Below, in pieces: positions 1-10,480 of a stretch of DNA of 26,315 nt (its first letter is position 1; each line of letters opens with the position of its first letter). The position numbers and the translations under genes were made by a program. The notes beneath the pieces are model-generated. The model was not told the DNA's origin. It saw only the letters and a list, made by a program, of their open reading frames with translations, and made no database searches. The stretch comes from Lingula anatina (Eukaryota > Brachiopoda > Lingulata > Lingulida > Lingulidae). Location: NCBI RefSeq assembly GCF_001039355.2, contig NW_019775529.1, positions 313,570 through 339,884 of the forward strand, read 5' to 3'.

Positions 1-540
1 TTTTTTTCACCAAAATGCTATGAATGACTTTATTTGTCAAGGAAATCAGTGAAAACCTATTGACTTGGTAAATAGTCCATACAAGAGACCACCAGCCTAT
101 AACAAATACCAGAAGTTTACCAGATAAAGCAAGCTAGCCAATATAGTGATGAGCATCGATCTGCTAGATGGCCAGTTTGAAATCAGTGTATGCAAGGATG
201 CACCCGGGTTTAATTAGAGCCAAAATAGTTAATTAAGACACACATCTAGCCACCAGAACACATTATGGATTCAGACCTCCCATAGCAAAAGTAGACCCAT
301 CAGTAGCTGGTACTGACAGTGTAAAGCTGGTTCCAAGACAGTTGGAAGTTGTGCACATATCACTTCAGTCCTGTGGTATATGGGGTTTGCCATGAGGCAG
401 GGATACAATTGAAAATAATGTTGTGGAGAAGGCTGTTTGGATGCCTCACATTTACCAACATCAAGTGGTGACAGTATTAGCAAGACAAAAAGTGTTTCGG
501 ACAGCACATCTGATGGATTATTTATTGTTTCATTATACAT
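1..540 (-). other. Possible 3' end of a minus-strand transcript or retrocopy running off the window
   Basis: On the minus strand AATAAA (29-34) is followed ~21 nt later by a run of seven A at the window edge, the layout of a genuine mRNA 3' end or of a retrotransposed cDNA. An 89-codon frame lies at 540..271 (MYNETINNPSDVL... ending LLLWEV). I do not recognise it and it may be UTR. Which case applies cannot be told because the window ends here. Confidence 0.3.
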
Positions 541-1189
541 TTTTTATACTCATATTTGTATATTTTATATAAAATAACTCTTGCATTGCATTCTATACAA
601 GCTCTTTATCACATACATAATCAAATATGAAGTACTTTTTAGGTGATTTAATTTCATTGTCATACAGATTATTGGCCATAACTGTTATTATGTGTACTAT
701 ATTTTCATTTAGTTTTTAGTTATACCTTACATTATTTTGGTACAATTTTGGTCTGTGAGAAAAAATATATAAAATTAATAAATACGCTGAAACAAGTTTT
801 TCTAGTAACAAGTCTTTTATACAGCTAGGTGAATATACCACCCCTCCCTCTCTTCTCTAGGATAAAAAAAAACAATTATTACTTTCCCATTTACTTGTGC
901 CACAACACAATTATTTAACATATAACTCTTTTTCACATCACAATACAAGTTTCATTAGAAAAAATCGTTTATGTAATATAATTGCTGAAACAAGTTGCTC
1001 TGATTCATTAGATTGCATACAACAGGTAAATCCGGCTCCCCCCCCACATATATAAATATAAAAATATTAAGTTATAATGCCTCAAACCAAATAATATTTT
1101 TCCATGCAACAAATATATGCATAAACTTTATAATAGCAAATTATTTAAAAAATTTGAGGATGGGCACTTTGCCAATGGTTATTCGCACT
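541..1189. other. AT-rich spacer without recognisable genes
   Basis: Only AT-rich low-complexity sequence, a C8 run at ~1038 and scattered AATAAA-like words. No frame of more than 89 codons and no splice-site pairs that convince. Confidence 0.6.
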
Positions 1190-1930
1190 CATCCTTTGAA
1201 CAAAATCTTGAGACAGATCTCACGATTTTGCACCTGTCGGAGGCGCTCTCCGGACGCCTGCTGGTTGTTGCAGATTTTTTAGACATCGCCACACCCATCA
1301 CGGTCCCCAAATTTGAACTTAAAATTTTAAGATTGCTCGCAAGATTTTTCACCCATTTTTGGGCATCCCAGACACAATCTCCGATGACCTACGATGCTCT
1401 CCGATTAATCAGAGGCGTCCTCCGAATAATCTGAGACTAGTCGCAAGATTCTGTGTGGGATTGGAAAATCAGGTTGAGATTCAATGTCTGCGAGTAGTCT
1501 CCGGCACCCTCCGACTGAATCGGAGGTGCCCTGCGACGATTCGTATGCTTTATGTGATCGTCTCCGACGAATCGTACAGTGGAATCGTAGTAAATCGCCG
1601 TGTATATAAGGGCGCCTCTGACCAGATCGCTTAAAGTTTGAGACGCTCTTGCTGCAAGAGGCTTTTCCCTCCTTTTCCCCCACATATACCCAGGGGAAAA
1701 AAATTACAAGAAAAGACGCTCGCAGATATCGTCTCCGATCGCCTCCGATGCAATCGGAGGCTAATCCCACGATTTTTCGACAAAACCGGGTCAAAATCCT
1801 TGAAAAAATCTCAGACAATGCGACTGCTCCACTTTTATTAGGATTATTGCTAGGATTGTTCAAGGATTCTTTATTTTCTACGACGACCCCCGGCCAAAAC
1901 TAATCCCCGACAGATCGCCGACGTTGTGAC
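1190..1930. repeat. GC-richer repeat domain made of CTCCGAT/TCGGAG inverted motifs
   Basis: Base composition shifts and short words recur on both strands: CTCCGA, TCGGAG, CGCAAGATT and CGACGATTCG. Clear hairpins include CCTCCGAT-gca-ATCGGAGG at 1742-1760 and a bulged GGCACC(C)TCCGA/TCGGAGGTGCC at 1503-1530. Overlapping frames such as 1405..1863 follow from the CpG-rich composition and resemble no family I know. Probably a non-autonomous DNA transposon or a satellite-like element; the true ends were not found. Confidence 0.45.
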
Positions 1931-1955
1931 TGGGCCATAAGCTGTATCAGTTTAC

Positions 1956-1968
1956 TAAAGGGGGGGAT
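1956..1968 (+). other. Polypurine tract immediately before the LTR
   Basis: AAAGGGGGGGAT runs straight into the TG that opens the LTR, the position expected for plus-strand priming at a 3' LTR. Confidence 0.45.
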
Positions 1969-2376
1969 TGCAGTGTCTATCTAGCTAGCTAGAGGGGTTG
2001 GTGGTCAACCATTCAAGGCTGTCCACTTTTCCTCTGCCTGTCAATCAAAGTAGCAGTCAAGCATTCAAGGTCCTCCACTTTGGGAAATGTATAAGTAGAG
2101 CTGCTCTACGCAGTGTTGGCCAGTTTATTTTTCAGTTTTAGTTAGTTGAGATATTGGAGTAGTTGGGTTGTCCAGCAGTGTAGAATACATCAAGATAGCC
2201 AGAGGCAATGTAGAGAAAGCAGCATAGAATGCAGCAGACAGTATAGTAATAGAAAAGTAGCTGGTTCCAGATACAGAAACATGTGCATGTGACTTGTAAA
2301 GTATTCTTAGAAAATAAAAGAAAAGAAGAAAACCAATTGAAGTGTTGTGCGGTTTCACAGACCAAAGTGAGCCGCA
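1969..2376 (+). mobile_element. LTR of a Ty3/gypsy-type retrotransposon
   Basis: A 408 bp stretch begins TGC and ends GCA. It has a TATA-like GTATAAGTAG at ~2089, an AATAAA at ~2313 and a short U5-like end, in the right order for U3-R-U5. A purine tract AAAGGGGGGGAT abuts its start and TGGTGGCAGTG follows its end after one base. The latter matches the primer site complementary to tRNA-Leu used by many gypsy elements (TGGTGGCAGCG). No 4-6 bp target duplication flanks it. No gag or pol frame is nearby, so the element is dead here. Confidence 0.6.
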
Positions 2377-2377
2377 C

Positions 2378-2394
2378 TGGTGGCAGTGATTTCG
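2378..2394 (+). other. tRNA-Leu-type primer binding site after the LTR
   Basis: TGGTGGCAGTG starts one base after the LTR-ending CA. The first 11 bases match the 3' end of a typical animal tRNA-Leu plus CCA apart from a C/T difference; beyond that the match is lost. Confidence 0.45.
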
Positions 2395-2399
2395 TTCTT

Positions 2400-3560
2400 T
2401 AAAAGTACAAGAACAGCACAGTAGTTATAAAACAGAAATAACACAGTGATCAAAATATATTATTGTATTATAATAAACACATACAGAAACAATAAAGACA
2501 TAGACAGTGATCAGAATACAATCAAACACATTCAAGACAATTAATGCACAGGTATCAGAATGTATACATGAAATTTTGTCCACATAAAGATTTATGCTAA
2601 GCTAACCCTCGCCCCCCCCCCCCAAACTCCGAACGGTTCACATTAACCATTGTCACCTTAAAAATATATATACGGTAAAGTGCCATGAATTTCGAACGGC
2701 TCTTGAATTTCGAACTATCTTAAAATCGGCCGTCTGGAGTTTTTTCTGGACCATGAATTTCGGCCAGTAAGCAATTTTGCGCGATCTTCATTTTGTGAAT
2801 TTCATACACCTTAAAATCGGCCACCGGGCTATTCTCGCGCTTATAAAGATCTAACAGTCGGCAATGTTGCCCTAGCGTACCTTTACCTGAGTACTACGTG
2901 TGCGGCCCAAGGTGCAAGATAACGATCAGTACAGTTAGTTTAGGANTAACGATGCTGTTTTGCGGCCCTAAACAACAGCACCGCTCTATCTATGGGCCAT
3001 ACACAGTGATCGGGTGAAAGTACGTGTTTACCTTTGGTCGCAATTACCGACACTCACACAATCATACATTATGGTAACTCTAAATAGATCGTCGGGAGAA
3101 GATAACAGAAGGCCTAGCGACGAACAGACAACTTCCGGTCAAAATTGACACAATTCCATGAAATTCGAACTTTCGGAAGTTCTGAGCACCTCCATTTCAT
3201 GAATTTCGGCCAGAACGATCTTTTCCCAAATTTAATTATTTTCTACTGTTCGAAATTTATGGCACATTACCGTATATATACAACTGAGTGGGATCTAATT
3301 AAGTGACCCTTTTTCAAAATAATAATTTCTAAGGTACAACATTTACATGTAGCAGCAATGGTCACAATGGGATTAAAGAGAATTGCCAGTGTAGCAATAT
3401 CATATTGCATTGTTGTACCGACCTGTGATAAGGCTGCAAGGTTGAGATGAGTTCAGCTGTCCTCAGTGTGACGATCATCTCTACTGAAAACAGATAATAC
3501 ATCATCAATAAACAAGGCAGAAAAGCTGTCAAATGTAGAGAAAATAAAGATGCAGAAAAT
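2400..3560 (+). repeat. Dispersed ~0.7 kb repeat family, copy 1, split by a transposon
   Basis: Left part: AACACAGTGATCAAAATATAT, then ACAATAAAGACATAGACAGTG, GTATACATGAAATTTTG, a CCCTCGCCCC tract and ACATTAACC. Right part resumes after the insertion at CAACTGAGTGGGATCTAATT and runs through ATGGTCACAATGGGATT, GAGATGAGTTCAGCTGTCC and AACAGATAATACATCATCAA. The same ordered words recur in the neighbouring copies. Confidence 0.8.
2665..3280. mobile_element. 600 bp terminal-inverted-repeat transposon (non-autonomous) with 8 bp TATATATA target duplication
   Basis: The termini CGGTAAAGTGCCATGAATTT (from 2673) and the reverse complement of the 3' end (to 3272) are inverted repeats matching over ~30 bases with three mismatches. 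TATATATA flanks both sides. The motif TGAATTTCG followed by AAC or GCC recurs near each end (e.g. 2687, 2705, 2754, 3199), as for transposase-binding subterminal repeats. No transposase frame is present. Superfamily unresolved: the 8 bp duplication suggests hAT-like, but the termini are not the usual CAG type, and the TA-rich site makes the exact edge ambiguous. Confidence 0.8.
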
Positions 3561-3727
3561 AGGTAATTTTGTCAATTTTAATGCAATAATAAATAATGCT
3601 GTCAATCAACACTGAATTTTAATCATGAACAACAGATAACATGGTCAATAACAGGAGCGTACAGGATAGATATTAACATGTATTAACATGATATGAATAG
3701 CCCCATTGAGTTTGAGGATATATGGTA

Positions 3728-4198
3728 GTTCACAGATATAACAAAGTGATAAAAAAATATTATTATACTATAATGGACACATACAGCGACAATAAATTAA
3801 GGCATTTTGTCTATATCAAGATATTTGCTAAGCGAACCCTCGCCCCCCCACAACGTTGAAAAGTTTACATTAACCGCTGTCACCTTGAACATATATAAAA
3901 CTGAGTGGGATCTAAGTGAGCCTTTTCCAAAATGGTAATTTCTCAGGTACAACATATAGCAGCAATGGTCACAATGGGATTGAAGAGAATCACCAGTGCA
4001 GCAATATCATTGTTGCACTGACATATATGTGCTGAGGCTCTCTCTCTCTTACTCACACACACACACATTCACATAGAGACAGAAACACACCAAGACATCA
4101 TTGAGATTTAATGAAGACTTCAGCTTCACTGTAAGGTGCTGCCGCCAAGTGGATAAAGCAAGCACTACATTGTAAAATGCAGCAATGGGAAGAGCATC
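3728..4198 (+). repeat. Dispersed repeat family, copy 2, with empty transposon site
   Basis: Carries the left part (ATATTATTATACTATAAT, ATATTTGCTAAGCGAACCCT), the junction CACCTTGAACATATATAAAA and CTGAGTGGGATCTAA without insertion, the right part, a (CT)n(AC)n tract at ~4038-4068 and the tail from ACACACCAAGACATCATTGA to GGGAAGAGCATCCCCAAGCA. Confidence 0.8.
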
Positions 4199-4835
4199 CC
4201 CAAGCAAGTGTAGCAGCAGATTTTATTCACTGTGGCTAATGCAACTGCAATACGGAATAAATGCGGCGGGTTACTGAGTAACGATATGATAACTGATAGC
4301 AATGTCAGAATTACGTTTACAGTTTCAATTGCTTTTGAGAAACATTCCAGATATATCATGGATCACTTCGATAGTCAGAACTCAGTGCCTAAAGGAGGAT
4401 CGGAGTTAGTCGCCAAATTGAGCGCTTTGGATTATAAACTTTTTAACTCTCGTTACGCACCCGGAATAACCGATATTAATAACTGATATGTGACTTAAAT
4501 CTTAATTGGATTATCACTATACCGAGTAAACCACCATGCTCTAGTGTTCATTAATACCGGGAAAGATTAAACAGATATTAATAATATTTAAATAACTCAT
4601 TTAGATTTATAAAGATGTTTCTGTAGATAATTCATTTAGATTTATAAAGATGTTTCTTCACAAAACATGATTCAGATTGTTATTATTATTTAGGCCAACG
4701 GGAGTTTTTCACTTTAGTGAGAGGGTTCTTATGAAGAAACACCACTGCTACCCTATTGCCAATGTTCGCCAATTGAGTCATAGCTGGCTGACCATGGAGA
4801 GTCCATTAAAACATTTGGCTAATTAAAGGACAGCA
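4199..4835. other. Unclassified interval between repeat copies
   Basis: An 84-codon plus frame (4232..4486) is open here: MANATAIRNKCGG to GITDINN, with no recognisable domain and no splice or promoter support. A 25 bp direct repeat (CATTTAGATTTATAAAGATG...) occurs at 4598 and 4633, 35 bp apart. It is possibly part of a degraded element that was inserted together with the GC-rich block to its right. Confidence 0.3.
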
Positions 4836-5198
4836 TTATTTACATAACGGTGGTAAAACGATGGTTAACGACGTTGGCCCGACATTAGCGCGAAGTTGGC
4901 AAGAGGGTGGCATCGTTGGCATAACAGCGGCTAACCGCCAATAGTAATAGCTCATAACGGCGTATGCCCAACGTTGGCGCGAAGTTGGTTGGCATAACAG
5001 TGGATGACCGCCCATTATCCGCAATGACGTCGGCCCGGCGTCGATGTGACGTTGGCAAAAGGGTGGCAGATCACCGATGGGCCGACAGCGGGCTGCCAGA
5101 CATGCCGACCTCAAACCGACGTCGTCTGCCATCGTTGGCCCGACGGAGGCAAAGTCGTCGGGCCAACGTTGGCGCGACCACTGTTTGCTATCTGGGCT
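4836..5198. repeat. GC-rich CGTTGGC hairpin element inserted in the repeat array
   Basis: Words CGTTGGC, GTTGGCG, GGCATAACAG and CCGAC recur on both strands. CGTTGGCCCGAC occurs at 4872 and 5133, and its exact complement GTCGGGCCAACG at 5157, giving a perfect 12 bp stem with a 12 nt loop at 5133-5168. CpG density is far above the surroundings. Its right edge abuts copy 3 of the dispersed repeat at the CTTGAATATATA position, close to where the TIR element entered copy 1. Frames inside (4836..5243) are composition-driven. Confidence 0.55.
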
Positions 5199-5560
5199 TG
5201 AATATATATAAAATTGAGTGGGATCTAATTCAACTTTTTCCAAAATAATAATTTCTCAGGTAAAACATATAGTGGCAATGTTCACAATGGGATTGAAGAG
5301 AATCACCAGGGTACCAATATCGTTGTTGCACTGACCTGTGCTGATGATGATGTGAGGTTGAGATGAGTTCAGCTGATCAGAATACATACAGACTAATTCA
5401 ATGTCACAATAGACAATACACAGGCATCAGAATGTATACATAAAATTTTGTCTATATCAAGATTTTTGCTAAGCGCACAACTCCCTCCCACCCCCACCCA
5501 AATATCAACAGCTCACATTAACCCTTTATTGCCACCTTGAGCATACCTAAAACTGAGTAT
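5199..5560 (+). repeat. Dispersed repeat family, partial copies 3 (right half) and 4 (left half)
   Basis: 5199-5370 matches the right half, starting at TTGAATATATATAAAATTGA and containing TCACAATGGGATTGAAGAGA. 5373-5560 matches the left half (GTATACATAAAATTTTGTC, TTTTTGCTAAGCGCAC, CACATTAACCC). The halves are joined in reverse order, as expected at a junction between head-to-tail units. Confidence 0.7.
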
Positions 5561-5839
5561 GCATGATATAATAGCACAATATTACAGATTTAAGGAGATT
5601 TTCCCCTGATCATGTGTGTGTTAAGTAATTTTTTATTATTTTTAAAATACTAGATAAGCTGAACACTTCTTTGTTTTAACAAAATGTTAAATTTTTCTGT
5701 TTTTGTGTGCTAAAAATAATACAACTTTCAAAATTGGGATAAAATTATTGTGTTTAGTTTTTTAAAATCAATTTTGAAGTTCTTTGAGCTTTTTTTAATA
5801 CTAAATTCTCTATATCTCTTACCACGTACACCCTCCCAC

Positions 5840-6085
5840 AAACAAGCTCTCTCTCTCTCTAACTCACACACACACACACAAACTCTTTATCTCTTTCTCT
5901 CTCTCACACACATATCCACACACACACGCACACACACATTCACACAGAGACAAAAACACACCAAGACATCATTGAGACTTAACGAAGAAGACTTCAGCTT
6001 CATTGTAAGGTGCTGCTGCCAAGTGGATAAAGCAAGCACTAAATTGTAAAATGCAGCAATTGGAAGAGCATCCCCAAGCAGTAAA
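5840..6085 (+). repeat. Microsatellite plus tail segment of the dispersed repeat
   Basis: A (CT)n/(CA)n tract at ~5846-5945 leads into the tail ACACCAAGACATCATTGAGA to AGAGCATCCCCAAGCAGTAA, and ends in a (TA)n run at 6086-6102. Frames of 73-99 codons on both strands are produced by the microsatellite. Confidence 0.7.
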
Positions 6086-6111
6086 TATATATATATATAT
6101 GTAGACATGTA

Positions 6112-6836
6112 CGGTAGTTACAACACAGACATAACACAGTAATCAAAATATATTATTATACTATAATAAACACATACAGTGACAATAAAGACATAGACAG
6201 TGATCAGAAAATATACAGACACATTCAATGTCTCAATAGACAATTACAAAGTCATCAAGATGTATACATGAAATTTTGTTTATATCAAGATTTTTGCCCA
6301 GCGAACCCTCACCCCCCAACTCCAAACAGATAACATTAACCCTTGTCACCTTGAACATACTGTATGAAAAACTGATTTGGATCTCAATGACCCATTTACA
6401 AATGATAATTTCTCTGTTACAACATTTAGTGGTGATGGACACAATGGGATTGAATAGAATCACCAGTGTAGCAATATCATTGATGCACTGACCTTTGCTG
6501 ATACTGTGTGGTTGTAGAACAAGATGGTGAACAGATAAATTCGACTGTCCTCAGTGTGATGATAATCCAGGAAACACACCTTCATTTCTATTGAAAACAG
6601 ATAATAAATCATCAATAAAAATATATATACTAGTACTAGTACACACACACACACACAGGAACCTTTCTCTCTTTCTCACACACACATTCACACAGAGACA
6701 GAAACACACAAAGACATCATTGAGACTTAATGAAGAAGACGTCAGCTTCACTGTAAGGTGCTGCCGCCAAGTGGATAAAGCAAGCACTACATTGTAAAAT
6801 GCAGCAATGGGAAGAGCATCCCTAAGCAGTAAAGTA
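6112..6836 (+). repeat. Dispersed repeat family, full-length reference copy (~0.72 kb)
   Basis: Contains every block in order: TAACACAGTAATCAAAATAT, ACAATAAAGACATAGACAGT, CCCTCACCCCCCAACTCC, CACCTTGAACATACTG, GGACACAATGGGATTGAA, TGTCCTCAGTGTGATGATAA, AACAGATAATAAATCATCAA, (AC)n at ~6641-6660, and the tail to AGAGCATCCCTAAGCAGTAA. I see no terminal inverted repeats or target duplications, so the class is undefined. Confidence 0.8.
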
Positions 6837-7212
6837 TCATATCATGAAATAGAAAATATTTAACAAACCAAAGGAAAATGAACAAATTGATTTTTATAAT
6901 TCATTCAAATAAATTGTTCACACAATAGCTCAGGATTCAAACGAATGCACATGTGCGAAAAGTGCACTGTTTGAAATAAACAAGTTGGTGAAATTGACAA
7001 AGCCTGCCGGTGTTTACACGCTGGTTAAATCAATTTAATTTGCCCTCTGGTATTGTTTTGAAAATTTATATTAGAGACACTCTATTGATTTTATGTTTTA
7101 AAAAGTAAATCCATTGGAATTTCCTGAGAATAACAGGGATCTTTATTCCTGGGTCAAAATCTGGTAGGGCCATTTTGGCCCACTTGGTCAAAAAAATTGG
7201 GCCATTTTTTAA

Positions 7213-7425
7213 AAAATGTGTAACACAGTGATTATTATATTATAATAAACAGTGACAATACAGACATAGACAGTGATCAGACACATTCAATGTCTCAACA
7301 GACAATTGCAAAGTCATCAAGAAGTATACATGAAATTTTGTTTATATCAATATTTTTTGCCAAGCGAACCCTCGCCCCCCAACTCCTAATAGTTAACATT
7401 AACCCTTGTCAACTTGAACATACAG
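7213..7425 (+). repeat. Dispersed repeat family, truncated copy (left half only)
   Basis: Matches from GTAACACAGTGATTATTATA through GACATAGACAGTGATCAGAC, GTATACATGAAATTTTGTTT, GCGAACCCTCGCCCCCCAAC to AACTTGAACATACAG, and stops at the same point where the transposon and the GC-rich element interrupt other copies. Confidence 0.75.
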
Positions 7426-9115
7426 TGGTAGTAATAATTTTGTTTCCGTTGTACACCGGTGTAACAACGTTCGAAATGTTTTAATCCCTATCTTGTGAAT
7501 GGAAGGGGGCGGACAAATAATGGAGGGCCGTATAAATCCCTTCAAAATTTGAACGCACAAACACAATAGCTTAGGTGGAATAACACAATACTTAAGACGA
7601 GTGAACCCCAAGACGCCGGTTTCTGTGGTCCAGAGCGACAAGACAATCAGCTGTAACTAGGTGTAATTAACAGCAGGATACATCAGCCAGAAGGTCCCCA
7701 TTGTTTGTTGCGGCGATAGGATTATAGCTTTAAGAGGTTAGAACCCATGCTAATGCGTGCCACGCGTAGCGAACTGTCCTTTTATTCACTAGTTTGGCAC
7801 GCGCAGCTGATTATGATTTTTGTGTTGCTTACAAACTGCTAGTTAAATTTGTTAACAGTTATTTCATCCAATATGAAATTTCCGCAGTCAAAAATTGAAC
7901 TAAGTATTGTTTGTTTGATTGACATGCATGAGTGTCAGCATCAATCTGTCTCAAAAAATTCTTATTGCATTAATTTATAAATGTATAATTTATTTATAAA
8001 CATACTGCATTCAAGTATTTATAAAACATGAATGACAATGAATGAGGAATAAGGAAAGAATATATTACTTATACTATACTTATATTATAATATTGAAATT
8101 AAATGAGGTGCATTGACAGAGGCGCAAGGACAATCCATGGACATAATAAGAGATTCCTATTTACAGGTAACGGATTATGTCAGAGGACAACGCACCACTA
8201 ACGCGTTGGGTGATTGAAAAATTCGTCTAATACCTAACTACGCCCCCTTTTTATGAATGGTCGCCGTGGGAAGAAGACAATGAGACCATAAGTAATTAAC
8301 GCATCGACACTAAGGTTTAACAATGATGTTTTTATCAAGCCAGCACGTAGCGCGAGCCTTGTCAAAATAAGTTGTTGAAGCAGCAGCGGGACGCCAACAC
8401 CACTTTATCTTTGCTTGTTATGTAATCCGGTAAACGACGTGTGCCTCGTTGAATCAGCTATTAAGATCGCTGCAGTTAATTATAACCTTGTGGAACGTGC
8501 TTGCATCATATATCTCGCTAGACAACTTGATTGACTTATTTCACTATGGATTTGCCGAGCATTACTTAAATTTTACCTGAACAGTTTACCGGGCGATCTC
8601 GACAGCGTGACCCTCACATTGCAGGGCATGACTCGCGTATATGCACAGAGTCTGCTTGATATGAATATACTAATGCTGCCGTGGTTTAATATGTTCTTTA
8701 AAACTTCATATTACACTGTAAACATCTTTTCAGGCCACCATTCACAGAAACTTTATTTTCAAAACAATAACTACATTCCGCGTCGAGTCGACTTTGAGCA
8801 CGCGGCTGATATTTCATTGGCGCCATTTTTTACATGTGCAAGCAACAATATATCGAACGCGCTAAGTACATTGCGACAAAGTCGTTATAGCTTTTAGATA
8901 GAACTGTTAAAAGTGCTTATGCACCTCAGTAACCTTTTTGTTTACTTTACACTTTTATATCCAATTGAATTCCAGGTTACAAGTACGGTTACAAAGGTAA
9001 TTCAGATGATGTAGGCACATGTNATGTACGCATACACATTGTATATTGAATATGTAGACCCCCCTCCCAAGTAAAACGCTTCTAATATATACCCTGTATC
9101 CTTTTTTCTCTTCAG
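7426..9115. other. Long interval without recognisable gene
   Basis: CpG-containing, unique-looking patches at 7500-7830 and 8130-8480 alternate with AT-rich sequence. A 96-codon plus frame at 8607..8897 is open but has no domain I know. AT-rich pseudo-repeats (ATTTATAAAT) occur at ~7970-8030. Nothing firmer is supported. Confidence 0.4.
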
Positions 9116-9192
9116 ACAGACACAATAGAGAATGTGGTCAAACCAAAAATGCTTTTTGGCAAACAGATAACAGATTCATCAGTATAAATAAA
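9116..9192 (+). pseudogene. Candidate terminal exon or ubiquitin-like fragment (weak)
   Basis: A strong acceptor (CCTTTTTTCTCTTCAG) precedes an open frame of 23 codons ending in TAA at 9185-9187, overlapped by AATAAA at 9187. The first residues read TDTIENVVKPK and later LFGKQITD; ubiquitin has DTIENVKAK and IFAGKQLED, so this may be a shrunken ubiquitin-like remnant. The match is short and may be chance. No upstream partner exon was found on the plus strand. Confidence 0.2.
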
Positions 9193-9305
9193 AGGAAACA
9201 CTTCAGCAATTTTTTCTTCTGTTTTTTTTTTCCTGTCTCAGTGAAAACTTAAATACCCCTAGGATGCTACGTGGGCCAAGCGTTCCAAAGTAACACGTAC
9301 CAGTA

Positions 9306-9491
9306 TCAGCATTCTTCAACAAAAAAGTTAGAAACATTGGTATCTGCAGTGCAGTAAAATTTGAAAGAAAGACAGAAGACAAAGGCCACTCTCACATCAG
9401 GTTTTCTCCCTGTCATTATTTTATATAAGGAGTCTGCTAGTCCTCTGGTTTTCCCTCCTACTTTTTTTTCATCACTACATTCTTGTTTCAC
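9306..9491 (-). other. Unidentified 61-codon open frame, possible exon
   Basis: The frame MKQECSDEKKVGG... to ...SNFFVEEC has balanced composition, unlike most AT-driven frames nearby, and an AG (TCTGTAG) lies just upstream on the minus strand. No domain is recognised and no matching donor is convincing. Spurious is the more likely reading. Confidence 0.15.
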
Positions 9492-10467
9492 CTACAGATG
9501 TTATTATAATATATCTTACATAATAATAAAGCAAAAATGAGTATAATATCGCATAGTTTTGGATCACTATAACATATTTTTTCTTACGACGGGGCTGAAC
9601 CCGATCTCAATCAACAGCCTACAAAGCACATACCAACATCTCAACATTCCGTTTGAGAACGTTCATTTCGAAAAAAGTATTTGTACAAATTTCGAGTGTT
9701 GGTAGTGAGTGCTTTCAATCTTTAAGTTGATCTTTGAAATAAAATTACATAAACTGTGATAATTTTGAGCCTTCCAGCAGTATTGTTATATGCGTGCTGA
9801 TGTCTCTGTCCTTATCGGTATTCATCGGACATACCTCAACAGACAATGGAAGAGGAAGTGACAAAAGAGTAGGAAACTATCAATGCTGTCATGAGCCAGC
9901 ACTAATGTCCCTGAAATAAAGACAGGCGATGGTTATCTGTAACTACCTCTGGTTGAAGAGAATGAGGTGAGAAATCGACCACTAATTACTGTGGCCATAA
10001 ACTTCGTAATAAACCTAATTTGCCTTCTCCACCTAGATCTCGATGCCCAGTCTATCACGATGCAAATATTTACGTCTGTGACCACATTCTGTACACCGCA
10101 ACGTATACCAAATAATATACATACATTGCGAACAAAATTAAAACAAATATATATAAGAAGCAACTGTCACACGCATGAGATGGACAGTGAATCGTTCAGC
10201 TTTTCGGGGGATAAAACCATCTGACTCAACGCACTTCATGACAAAGAACGTTCACACAAAAGAAAATGATAAGATAATAAAAACAAATACGGAACGCCAC
10301 CCTACAATACATATCAACCCACTTTTTTAATTATTTACCAGGGGGTGAAGGATGCGAACATTATTTGTATCTATATTTATAACAAATGTTTCACTGCCAC
10401 CCCCTTACCCAGTACACACGACAGCTACATGTACCGCTCATATTTGTGTAGTGAAGATGAATGAGAC
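9492..10467. other. Interval without recognisable gene
   Basis: Mixed AT-rich sequence. Two overlapping frames on opposite strands at 9933-10224 show no known motif. Nothing repeated elsewhere in the window was found here. Confidence 0.45.
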
Positions 10468-10480
10468 AGCATATATGAAC

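Noticed and set aside
1405-1863. 152-codon minus-strand frame
   Set aside because: Falls in the CpG-rich inverted-word repeat, with several overlapping frames on both strands; Arg/Ser-rich and unlike any family.
4836-5248. Overlapping 135- and 94-codon frames
   Set aside because: Opposite-strand frames produced by GC-rich CGTTGGC repeats; also run into an AT-rich repeat copy.
5750-6108. Frames with Thr/His and Cys/Val runs on both strands
   Set aside because: Translations of (CA)n/(CT)n microsatellite; no independent support.
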